Shown here: piece after piece, positions 34,296 through 41,836 of the stretch
Position numbering within the stretch: the stretch's first letter is position 1
Layout of the letters: every line of letters begins with the position of its first letter
DNA from: Chloroflexota bacterium
GTDB lineage: Bacteria > Chloroflexota > Dehalococcoidia > Lucifugimonadales > SAR202-VII-2
Assembly (NCBI GenBank): GCA_003228115.1
Contig: QEVV01000003.1
Location: 141,466 to 205,465, forward strand
Reading direction: 5' to 3'
DNA length: 64,000 bases
Translations under genes and position numbers: made by a program
Notes under the pieces: model-generated
What the model was told of the DNA's origin: nothing
What the model saw: the letters and a program-made list of their open reading frames with translations, nothing else
The model's database searches: none

Positions 34296-34383
34296 TGGTG
34301 CCGAGGGTGGGAATCGAACCCACACCCCCGTTGCCAGGGAAAGGGTTTTAAGCCCCTCGCGTCTGCCGTTCCGCCACCTCGGC
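34296..34383 (-). tRNA. tRNA-Leu (UAA anticodon), CCA encoded
   Basis: On the minus strand, the acceptor stem GCCGAGG pairs with CCTCGGC before A and an encoded CCA. The D-arm is GGCGGAACGGCAGACGC; the anticodon stem-loop AGGGG-CTTAAAA-CCCTT places TAA at the anticodon; a long variable arm (CCTGGCAACGGGG) marks a class II Leu tRNA; the T-loop is GTGGGTTCGATTCCCAC. 88 bases including CCA. It follows the membrane-protein gene at 34414 by 30 bases, same strand, and may be cotranscribed. Confidence 0.96.
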
Positions 34384-34413
34384 ACGATCTTCGAAACCAT
34401 ACCTGCTCAAGCT

Positions 34414-34866
34414 CTAACTCCCCGCCTCCTCCCTGAAGCCCTCAATATGTCTAGTCCGAGGAAATGATAGCAGCAAGGCGACTAAGCTGATCGCAATGAA
34501 AGGAAAGGCCAGTTCCCACCTTGATCCCACCAGGCCGACAATCAAGCCAAATATGGCTGGGAGCTCATAGCATGCCGCCCGGATCAGAAACACCAACACA
34601 ATTGCGTTTTCCGGCTTCTGGCTCTGCTTTACGCTAACCCTGGCCAGTATAGGGGGCAGGTAGAGGCCAGCGAGCATTAGAGCCGCGCCGAGCACACCCA
34701 ATACCACGACCAAAGAGAACAGTACGGCGTCACCTATGGAAAACAGTTCTCCCGACGCCGAGAAAGACACTCTCAATACTATGAGGTATATCAGAGGCGA
34801 TGCAGCAAAGGCGCTATGCAATATCCTAGCGGACGTTAGGGCGGATGCGGAGCCGTTTTCGTCCAT
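34414..34866 (-). CDS. Hypothetical membrane protein
   Basis: 150 aa from the ATG at 34866 (a GTG at 34881 is an alternative). About four hydrophobic segments, such as AVLFSLVVVLGVLGAALMLAGLYLPP and PFIAISLVALLLSFPRT, with short polar loops. No domain recognised; the pattern fits small uncharacterised bacterial membrane proteins. It is upstream of tRNA-Leu on the same strand and divergent from the dehalogenase gene. The RBS is poor (CAGGGTG). Confidence 0.65.
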   Translation of the reverse strand: MDENGSASALTSARILHSAFAASPLIYLIVLRVSFSASGELFSIGDAVLFSLVVVLGVLGAALMLAGLYLPPILARVSVKQSQKPENAIVLVFLIRAACYELPAIFGLIVGLVGSRWELAFPFIAISLVALLLSFPRTRHIEGFREEAGS

Positions 34867-35076
34867 GGTCACCCTGATCACCGAGGTATGAGCGTAGATT
34901 ATACCACCGGGCCGTATTCCCTTAGCCGCAAACTAGGGGCAACCTATGCAGTGCGCTTCTCCCTTGACGGCCCCCAGCCTAGCTGGTCTAATCGCAGCGC
35001 CAATTGGGTCAACCATCTGGCTCCGCAACGAGTACGCTGCAGACAACTGCCGGCCAGCTTATGCCCAGGAGGCCAG

Positions 35077-35961
35077 ATGACAGAACAACACATTTCGTCA
35101 GCATTCCCCTTCCAGTCCAACTACATAGAAGTGGCGGGCTCGAAGATTCACTATGTGGATGAGGGCCAGGGAGACCCAGTCCTTTTCCTCCATGGCAACC
35201 CCACGTCATCTTATTTATGGCGCAACATTATCCCCCATATCACGCCCACAGCCCGAGCTATCGCGCCGGATCTTATCGGTATGGGCAAGTCCGACAAGCC
35301 CGACATCGAGTACCGCTTCTTCGATCACTATCAATACGTAGAGGGCTTCATAGACGCCTTGGGCCTAAAGAACCTGACTTTGGTCATCCACGACTGGGGG
35401 TCGGCCCTGGGCTTCTGCTACGCCATGCGCCACGAGGACAACGTCAAAGGGCTTGTTTTCATGGAGGCCATCTGGCAGGAACGCCACTGGGCGGACTTCC
35501 CTGATCGCAGTAAAAGCCTGTTCGAATCGCTTCGGACGCCGGGCAAGGGCTGGGACATGATCCACAATGACAACTTTTTCGTGGAGAGGGTCCTGCCGGC
35601 TTCTATCGTCCGCAAACTGAGCGACGAAGAGATGGAGGCTTACCGGGAGCCCTTCAAGGAGCCTGCCAGCCGCCTACCAACGTGGCGCTGGCCCAATGAG
35701 ATTCCTATCGAAGGCGAACCGGCTGACGTAGCCGAAGCGGTTCGAGAGATCAACTCTTGGATACAACAAACGCCTCTACCTAAACTGCTGGTCCATGTTG
35801 AGCCAGGCTCCATTACCGGGACGGCGGCCGTGGAGTGGGGTCAGGCCCACATGAAGGCCCTGGAAACAGTGAACGTGGGGGAAGGCATTCATTTCTTGCA
35901 GGAGGACCATCCCCACGCGATAGGACAGGCGCTGGCGTCGTGGTACCAGCGACTCAAGTGA
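35077..35961 (+). CDS. Haloalkane dehalogenase (HLD-II type)
   Basis: 294 aa from the ATG at 35077, preceded by AGGAGG; the track start is upstream noise. Alpha/beta-hydrolase that replaces halogen on a carbon with hydroxyl. HGNPTSSYLWRN carries the halide-binding Asn after His-Gly; the nucleophile Asp with adjacent halide-binding Trp is in VIHDWGSALGF; the HLD-II acid is in FMEAIW; the base His is in FLQEDHPHAIG. The set matches the LinB/DhaA branch rather than DhlA. The N-terminus (SAFPFQSNYIEVAGSKIHYVDEG) is typical. A haloalkane, epoxide-like or natural halogenated substrate cannot be told apart by sequence. No regulator next to it. Confidence 0.9.
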   Translation: MTEQHISSAFPFQSNYIEVAGSKIHYVDEGQGDPVLFLHGNPTSSYLWRNIIPHITPTARAIAPDLIGMGKSDKPDIEYRFFDHYQYVEGFIDALGLKNLTLVIHDWGSALGFCYAMRHEDNVKGLVFMEAIWQERHWADFPDRSKSLFESLRTPGKGWDMIHNDNFFVERVLPASIVRKLSDEEMEAYREPFKEPASRLPTWRWPNEIPIEGEPADVAEAVREINSWIQQTPLPKLLVHVEPGSITGTAAVEWGQAHMKALETVNVGEGIHFLQEDHPHAIGQALASWYQRLK

Positions 35962-36150
35962 TATTGGGACTTGGAAGCGGAAAGCCGCTAGACCTCTGGC
36001 CTTTAATGCATCCCCGACACCGTTCCTCAGGGATGATGCCGCACTGACTAATCCAGCCAGCAGAAGCACTCCTTCCCCACACTGCCCCGCAAGCCCACTG
36101 ATGGGGTATCATGTGGCGCGGCGGCTAGGTGGCCGCAATAAGGAGGCAGC

Positions 36151-37137
36151 ATGAACATTCTCGTTACTGGGGGCCTGGGCGTGAACGGCTGCTGGGTCAC
36201 CCGGCAGCTCCTAGAGATGGGCCACAACCCCGTGGTCTTCGACATCCGGCCCGATTTCTCCCTTGTATCCGACATCGCCAGCGACATAAATGTCGTCCAA
36301 GGAGATGTGGCGGACTACGCAGCGGTGCTGCGAGCGCTCAAAGAGCACCGCATCGAGCGAATATGCCACCTCGCAGCTATCTACCCCGACGCAGCGGATG
36401 CAAACCCGGTCCGGGGGTTCCACCTCAACGCCAGCGTAACAGTGCAGATCCTAGAAGCGGCCCGAGTTATGGACGTGGACCGGGTCGTATTCACCAGCTC
36501 TCTGGGAGCACTGTCGCCGATCGGTGAGGACTACCTGGCCTCAGAGCGCAAGCCGATCAACGAAGACCATCACGCATACCCAACCAACAGCGTCTATGGT
36601 GCAACCAAGGCGGCCAGCGAGCTAATGGGTATCAACTACGAGCGCCTTTACGGCCTAAAATTCGTCGCGCTCCGTTTCGCTCCCATCTACGGGCCGGGCA
36701 AACACGCTCCCCGGCATGGCAACATAAACGTGCTATGGAATCGCATCGTGGAACACGCGCTCATGGGCGAGCCTATGAAGTTCGACACCGGCGGTGACCA
36801 ACCCTATGACATGACCTATTCCCAAGATGTTGCTCACAGTGTCGTATTGGGTTGCCTAGCCCCAAGGCCTGAGCACAGCGTCTTTCACATTGGCAGTGGC
36901 CGGAGCCACACACTTAGGGAATTCGTCGATGGCGTGAAAGCGGCCATTCCCAGCGCACCGATAGAGGTCGGTCCCGGCTTTGCGGAAGGCGTGGGGCCTG
37001 GCGGCGCTTGGATATTCGACACCAGCCGGGCCAAGGCAGAGTTGGGTTACGAGGCCCAATACCCGCCCAAAGAAGCGGTGCAGGACTGGTTGCACTGGCT
37101 CGAACGACTGGAACTGGAGATCATTCCCTCTAAGTAG
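36151..37137 (+). CDS. NAD-dependent epimerase/dehydratase (extended SDR)
   Basis: 328 aa, ATG after AGGAGG. The N-terminal Rossmann motif is TGGLGVNGCWV; the catalytic Tyr-x3-Lys is in SVYGATKAASE; FTSSLGALSPIG holds the catalytic Ser/Thr. It resembles UDP-sugar epimerases and related C-N or hydroxy-acid-type SDRs, such as those acting on small carbonyls; no sugar genes are adjacent. It is the first gene of a co-directional run (36151-40421) with two zinc dehydrogenases and a flavin monooxygenase, so a catabolic role is more likely than cell-wall sugar making. Confidence 0.87.
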   Translation: MNILVTGGLGVNGCWVTRQLLEMGHNPVVFDIRPDFSLVSDIASDINVVQGDVADYAAVLRALKEHRIERICHLAAIYPDAADANPVRGFHLNASVTVQILEAARVMDVDRVVFTSSLGALSPIGEDYLASERKPINEDHHAYPTNSVYGATKAASELMGINYERLYGLKFVALRFAPIYGPGKHAPRHGNINVLWNRIVEHALMGEPMKFDTGGDQPYDMTYSQDVAHSVVLGCLAPRPEHSVFHIGSGRSHTLREFVDGVKAAIPSAPIEVGPGFAEGVGPGGAWIFDTSRAKAELGYEAQYPPKEAVQDWLHWLERLELEIIPSK

Positions 37138-37199
37138 CACCGGAGGCCTCGTGGCCCCTGGACAGCACAACAGATCAGAACTCAGCAAGGAGGAACGTC

Positions 37200-38288
37200 A
37201 TGGCAGGTACCGCAAAGGCAGCCGTCTTCGTTGGAGCCGGCAAGCCGCTGGAGATTCAGGAGTTCCCCATTCCGCCGGTCGAGCCCGGGGCGGCGCTCAT
37301 CAGCATGGACATGGCGGCCATCTGCGGCACTGATGCCCATGCCATCCACCTAGAATCAACGCCCCACCCCGTTATCTTTGGGCACGAGAACATCGGCATC
37401 ATTGCCGGGTTGAGCTCCGAGGTGAAGGAAGACGTCCTAGGCCAGCCCTTAAAGGAAGGTGACCGGGCGCTCTTCCGTGCGGCTCCCTGCGGTCAATGCA
37501 AGGGTTGCGCCATGGGCGACCGTTGCCGGAACAGTCTGTCCTATGGATTCCTGCCGTCGGACGAGCCTCCGTACCTACGGGGAGGGTTCGGCCAGTATTT
37601 GTACCTTGACCCTGGCCCCTGGATACTAAGAGTCCCCGACGACATGTCGTCGGAAAGGGCTCTGTTGAGTGTAGTGGGCAACCACACCGCCCTTCACGGC
37701 ATGGAGAAGATCGGCGGTCTCACGCTGTCGGACACCGTTGTTGTGCAAGGTTCTGGACCCATCGGCATCGGAGCAATGCTCCAGGCCAGGATGGCAGGCG
37801 CGGAAAGGGTCATCATGATTGGCGCCCCGGCGAATCGACTGGAACTTTCTACCGAAATGGGCGCAGATGAGACCATCGATATCACCAAGATGAAGGAGCC
37901 GGAAGCAAGAGTCGCCCGAATAATGGAGCTAACCAACGGCCAGGGCGCAGACATGGTTATCGAGTGCTCCGGAGCACCCTCGGCCTTCCAAGAAGGTCTG
38001 GAGATGGTAGCCCAAGGCGGCAAATACCTTGTCATCGGCCAATGGACCGACTATGGCCCCCGCCCCATTAACCCATCGATCATCACTAGGAAGGGCATCA
38101 GGGTTGAGGGTGTTATCTCAGCGAGGCCCAGCCACATCATCCGCTCGCTACAAGCGATGCACACCATGGTGAAATACCCGGTAGAGAAGCTGATAACCCA
38201 CCAGTTCGCCTTGGAGGATATCAACAAGGGTTTCGACACGCACGAGAGCCTGGAGGCTATGGTGGCCGTTATCCGGCCGAACCAGTAG
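37200..38288 (+). CDS. Zinc-binding medium-chain alcohol dehydrogenase
   Basis: 362 aa, ATG after AGGAGG. Catalytic zinc: AAICGTDAH (Cys) and FGHENIGI (His, Glu). Structural zinc loop: CGQCKGCAMGDRC. NAD(P)-binding fold: VVQGSGPIGIGAMLQARMAGAERVIMIG. It oxidises alcohols or reduces ketones; specificity unknown. The next gene is a close paralogue of the same length, 39 bases downstream. The loop after Cys-Gly-Thr-Asp and the VEGVISARPSHIIRSLQAMH end are shared between the two. Confidence 0.9.
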   Translation: MAGTAKAAVFVGAGKPLEIQEFPIPPVEPGAALISMDMAAICGTDAHAIHLESTPHPVIFGHENIGIIAGLSSEVKEDVLGQPLKEGDRALFRAAPCGQCKGCAMGDRCRNSLSYGFLPSDEPPYLRGGFGQYLYLDPGPWILRVPDDMSSERALLSVVGNHTALHGMEKIGGLTLSDTVVVQGSGPIGIGAMLQARMAGAERVIMIGAPANRLELSTEMGADETIDITKMKEPEARVARIMELTNGQGADMVIECSGAPSAFQEGLEMVAQGGKYLVIGQWTDYGPRPINPSIITRKGIRVEGVISARPSHIIRSLQAMHTMVKYPVEKLITHQFALEDINKGFDTHESLEAMVAVIRPNQ

Positions 38289-38327
38289 TCCAGACCGACC
38301 AATCAAACATTCAGACCGGAGGTAATG

Positions 38328-39416
38328 ATGGCAGACACAGCCAAGGCCGCCGTCTTCGTTGGGGCGGGCAAGCCCCTTGAGATCCAGGAGTTCCCCGTCC
38401 CCACCCTGGCGCCGGGGGCGATCTTGGTCAGTATGGAAATGGCCGCGATCTGCGGCTCCGACGCCCACGCGCTACACCATGACAGCACGCCTGCGCCCAT
38501 GATCTTCGGGCACGAGAACATTGGAACAATCGCCGACTTGGGAAGCGGGCCTAGGACCGATTGCATGGGCGATCCACTGAGGGAAGGCGACCGCATCTTG
38601 TTCAGAGCTTCACCATGTGGGCGCTGCCTCAACTGTGCAAGAGGCAACTTCTGCATGGTCCCTCCCCAGCCGGGCTTCATCAAGAGCGACGAGCCTCCCC
38701 ACTTGCAAGGCGGCTTCGGCCAGTACCTCTACCTGAACCCCAACCCCTGGCTGCTCAAAGTGCCAGATGACATGTCGACGGAGCGAGCCTTGGTCAGCGT
38801 CGTTGGAACTCACACGCTGCTGAACGGCCTCGAGCGGATGGGCGGCATTTCTCTGGGTGACACCGTTGTCATTCAGGGTTCAGGCCCTATGGGTATCGGC
38901 GGTCTCATCATGGCGAAGCTCTTAGGCGCGGGGCGATGCATCGTCATTGGAGCGCCCGCAAACCGGTTGGACCTAGCGACGGAGATGGGCGCCGACGACA
39001 CTGTCGATATCGGCTATTACAAGGACGCTGAATCCAGAGTGACCAAGATTCAGGAGATGACCGGCGGAAAGGGTGCGGACGTCGTGATCGAATGCTCAGG
39101 GGCTCCCGCAGCGACTGAGGAGGGCCTGGAAATGGTCCGTTTCGATGGCAAGTACCTGATCGTGGGACCCTGGACGGACTACGGACCGCAGCCCATCAAC
39201 CCTTCATGGTTTCCCCGCAAGGCAATCAAAGCCACTGGCGTCCTGGCGTCGGAGCCGCGCCACATCATTCGCGCAATGAGAGCCATCCACAACATGGTAG
39301 AAGCGCCGGTGGAAAAACTGGTCACGCACCAGTTCCCCTTGGCTGAAGTGAATGAGGCCTTCGAGTCGCACGAAAAACTGACGGCGATGATCGCCGTCAT
39401 CCGGCCCAACGCCTAA
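38328..39416 (+). CDS. Zinc-binding medium-chain alcohol dehydrogenase, tandem paralogue
   Basis: 362 aa from the second ATG (38328), which has GGAGG at a better distance than the track's first ATG. Zinc sites are as in the neighbour: AAICGSDAH, FGHENIGT, CGRCLNCARGNFC; the coenzyme fold is VIQGSGPMGIGGLIMAKLLGAGRCIVIG. The start KAAVFVGAGKPLEIQEFPVP is almost the same as in the first copy. Sequence divergence elsewhere suggests a changed substrate. Ends four bases before the flavin monooxygenase, so the three are likely one transcript. Confidence 0.9.
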   Translation: MADTAKAAVFVGAGKPLEIQEFPVPTLAPGAILVSMEMAAICGSDAHALHHDSTPAPMIFGHENIGTIADLGSGPRTDCMGDPLREGDRILFRASPCGRCLNCARGNFCMVPPQPGFIKSDEPPHLQGGFGQYLYLNPNPWLLKVPDDMSTERALVSVVGTHTLLNGLERMGGISLGDTVVIQGSGPMGIGGLIMAKLLGAGRCIVIGAPANRLDLATEMGADDTVDIGYYKDAESRVTKIQEMTGGKGADVVIECSGAPAATEEGLEMVRFDGKYLIVGPWTDYGPQPINPSWFPRKAIKATGVLASEPRHIIRAMRAIHNMVEAPVEKLVTHQFPLAEVNEAFESHEKLTAMIAVIRPNA

Positions 39417-39419
39417 GCC

Positions 39420-40421
39420 ATGAAAGTTGGACTGATGCTCGGCACCGAACTCCCAGCTCGAGAGCCTCTTGGGCCCCGGCTGGACTCCATCTTGCGGCAG
39501 GTAGCCGTCGCTCGCGATTACGGCTTCGACTGCATCAGCGTGGGCCAGCACTATCTGAGTTGGCCTCTCCAAATCATCCAGCCCTTGCCGCTTCTGGGCC
39601 GTCTGGCCGCAGAGGCCGGCGATATGTGGCTGGGCACCGGCATTCTATTGTTACCACTGCTTCACCCCGTCGACATCGCCGAGCAGGTTGCGACACTGGA
39701 TCATATCTGCGGCGGCAAATTCATCTTCGGCATCGGGCTTGGCTATGAAGAAGAAGAGTTTCACGCCTTCGGTCTGCAGAGGCGGGACCGTGTTGCCAGA
39801 TTTGAAGAGTCCTTGGAAGTCATCACACGGCTGTGGACGGAGGACCGGGTGACCTTCAAGGGCAAGCATTTCTCGCTGGATGATGTTGTTCCCAGCGCCA
39901 GGCCACTGCAGAGCCCGCACCCGCCCATCTGGATAGCGGCCAACAACCACCCAGGAGTGCAGCGGGCGGGCCGCCTAGGCCACGCCTGGTACGCCAACCC
40001 TCACGCTGTCCTAGCGACGCTGGCAGAGCAAATGGGACTTTATCGTGCGGCCCTGGCAGAGGGTGGCCACGAGGCTCCGGCAGACATGCCGTTCAGCCGG
40101 GAGATCTTCGTCGCCGGGAGCCGTGAGGAAGCCATTGAGCGCGCTCGGCCCTACCTTGAAAAGCGGTACCAAGTCTACGTCGAACAGGGCCAGGACGAAG
40201 CCTTGCCTCCGGGCGACCGCTTCAACAAACCCTTCGAGGAGTTGGCCAAGGACCGTTTCATCTTCGGCAACCCCGAGGAGTGCGCTCAAGAGTTAAAGCG
40301 CTACGAGGCCCTCGGCTTCAACTACGCCCTACTCGACTACCAGTGGGTAGACATGAACGAGGACCAGGCCATGGAGTGCCTTCACCTCATGGGGAGTGAG
40401 TTGCTGCCGCTGGTTAAGTAG
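39420..40421 (+). CDS. LLM-class flavin-dependent monooxygenase
   Basis: 333 aa bacterial luciferase-like (FMN or F420) TIM barrel. Starts MKVGLMLGTELPAREP. Typical: GFDCISVGQHYL, LGTGILLLPLLHPVDIAEQVATLD, FIFGIGLGYEEEEFHAFG, RVARFEESLEVITRLWTEDRVTFKGKHFSL and PPIWIAANNHPGVQRAGRLG. The flavin reductase is not in this operon. The cofactor, FMN or F420, is not decided by these motifs. Three bases after the second dehydrogenase. A strong bidirectional terminator follows. Confidence 0.9.
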   Translation: MKVGLMLGTELPAREPLGPRLDSILRQVAVARDYGFDCISVGQHYLSWPLQIIQPLPLLGRLAAEAGDMWLGTGILLLPLLHPVDIAEQVATLDHICGGKFIFGIGLGYEEEEFHAFGLQRRDRVARFEESLEVITRLWTEDRVTFKGKHFSLDDVVPSARPLQSPHPPIWIAANNHPGVQRAGRLGHAWYANPHAVLATLAEQMGLYRAALAEGGHEAPADMPFSREIFVAGSREEAIERARPYLEKRYQVYVEQGQDEALPPGDRFNKPFEELAKDRFIFGNPEECAQELKRYEALGFNYALLDYQWVDMNEDQAMECLHLMGSELLPLVK

Positions 40422-40441
40422 GTCTGAACATAAGCTAGAAA

Positions 40442-40477
40442 GGGGGCAGCCCGTTGCGGGCTGCCCCCTCTCTCTTT
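40442..40477. terminator. Bidirectional terminator
   Basis: GGGGGCAGCCCG-TTG-CGGGCTGCCCCC, then TCTCTCTTTCT on the plus side and AAAG upstream. It separates the convergent monooxygenase and dienelactone hydrolase genes. Confidence 0.9.
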
Positions 40478-40493
40478 CTGTCAATTTGAAGAC

Positions 40494-41219
40494 CTAGGCC
40501 TTTAGGTGCTGGTCGAAAAAGGCGAAGGTCTTGCCCCAGGCGTCGACGGCGGCGTCTCGGCGGTAGCTGTCCCGGGTGTCGCAGTGGAAAGCGTGCCCGG
40601 CTCCAGGGTAGGTGTGGAACTCGAACGACTTCCCTAGCTTTGTCAGTTCGGCTGCAATGCCTGCAACATCAGCGGGCGACGGATTGCCGTCGTCCTCGCC
40701 AAAAAGGCCAAGGATGGGGCAGTTGATGCCGGCGCTCCGCTCCACGGGCGAAGGGCCTTCGCCGCGGGGCTGGAGCATGCCGCCGCCGTAGAAAACGGAG
40801 GCGGCTGAGATACCGGGCACTGAAGTAGCCGCTAGGTATGAAACCCTTCCGCCGAAGCAGAACCCGACGATGCCGATGCGGTTGGCATCAACGTTGGGTT
40901 GAGCCTGGAGGTAGCTCACGGCAGCGTTAATGTCGGCCAAGATACCGACGTCAGTGGATCGTCCCGCATATCCGATGGCGGTCTCGCGCTCCTCGTGAAG
41001 GGCCATGATCATGGGGCCCTCGCGGTGGAACATCGAAGGCGCAAGACCTACATAGCCTTTCGAGGGAAGACGATCGGTTACCGACTGAATATGGGAGTTC
41101 GCCCCCCAAATTTCTTGGATGACGATGACTGCCGGGTACTTCCCCTCGGCCTCCGGCTCGGCGACGTAGCTGTCCATGTTTTCGCCATCAACATCGATGT
41201 TTACCCACTTTGCTGGCAT
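40494..41219 (-). CDS. Dienelactone hydrolase family protein
   Basis: 241 aa, ATG after AGGAGG. The nucleophile Cys is in IVGFCFGGRVSYL (DLH type G-x-C-x-G-G), the activating Glu in VIQEIWGANSHI, and the His in GAGHAFHCDT. Asp is in LFGEDDGNPSPAD. DLH opens dienelactone in chlorocatechol breakdown; many family members act on other esters or are of unknown activity. No chlorocatechol genes surround it. Soluble. Confidence 0.9.
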   Translation of the reverse strand: MPAKWVNIDVDGENMDSYVAEPEAEGKYPAVIVIQEIWGANSHIQSVTDRLPSKGYVGLAPSMFHREGPMIMALHEERETAIGYAGRSTDVGILADINAAVSYLQAQPNVDANRIGIVGFCFGGRVSYLAATSVPGISAASVFYGGGMLQPRGEGPSPVERSAGINCPILGLFGEDDGNPSPADVAGIAAELTKLGKSFEFHTYPGAGHAFHCDTRDSYRRDAAVDAWGKTFAFFDQHLKA

Positions 41220-41338
41220 GTGGTACCTCCTCAGGGTGTGTCTTATGAAGCGCCGCCCATTCTAGCACGGCGAGGGGAGCGGAAGCCCCAGGAAAGGGAG
41301 TTCAGATCCATAATGGGCGCACGCAAGAACTGATCTTA

Positions 41339-41375
41339 CCCCCTCTCCCCAGCCCTCTCCCTCAAGGGCGAGGGG
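41339..41375. repeat. Dispersed intergenic repeat, copy 1
   Basis: CCCTCTCCCTCAAGGGCGAG core, with C-rich lead. A second copy, nearly identical over about 35 bases, is at 45521-45558 and a degraded third (CTCCCTCAAGGGCAAGGG) near 43700. Folds as CCCT...AGGG. REP-like. Confidence 0.7.
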
Positions 41376-41467
41376 GCAGAATGTCATTCCTCCATGGGGG
41401 AAGCTAGGGGACGGGGAAGCGCACGCCTAGCCGGCTCGCGGCGTCCACTTCACTGGCAGTGGGCGTC

Positions 41468-41836
41468 CTATTCAGATGAGGGTGCATCCCCTCGGCTGCC
41501 TTCGAGCAAGGGGCGGAAGAAGCTATGCAGCAGGTTGCGGTGATGGGCCCACTGATGGGCTTGCCGGATGACTTCCGGCGGGGCGACGCGGCCACCATAG
41601 GTGATCTTGATCGTTGAGAAGCGAGGGCCGGGGCTCTGTCTGGAATGGGCCGGATACTCGACTTCGCAGCCCAGTGCCTCAACAACCCTTTTCAGGTCAA
41701 GATAGCCCTTTACCTGTTTATTGGGAGGAATGAATATCTCGAACTCAGAACTGCCCACGACCTCGTGGAGATGGTCCTCCCCGGTACCGCGGCCGCCTCC
41801 CTTCCTAATTTCACTACGAGTGAGGTTCCTTTTCAT
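41468..41836 (-). CDS. Hypothetical protein coupled to hydantoinase B
   Basis: 122 aa. The ATG overlaps the stop of the HyuB-like gene (ATGA), so it is translated with it. The protein is basic at the start (MKRNLTRSEIRKGGGRG), then FEIFIPPNKQVKGYLDLKRVVEALGCEVEY, GPRFSTIKITYGGRVAP, and a His-rich helix HQWAHHRNLLHSFF. No family recognised. Only the downstream HyuB copy has this partner; the duplicate does not. An accessory or third-subunit role, like the small gamma subunits of acetone carboxylases, is a guess from position. Confidence 0.7.
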   Translation of the reverse strand: MKRNLTRSEIRKGGGRGTGEDHLHEVVGSSEFEIFIPPNKQVKGYLDLKRVVEALGCEVEYPAHSRQSPGPRFSTIKITYGGRVAPPEVIRQAHQWAHHRNLLHSFFRPLLEGSRGDAPSSE

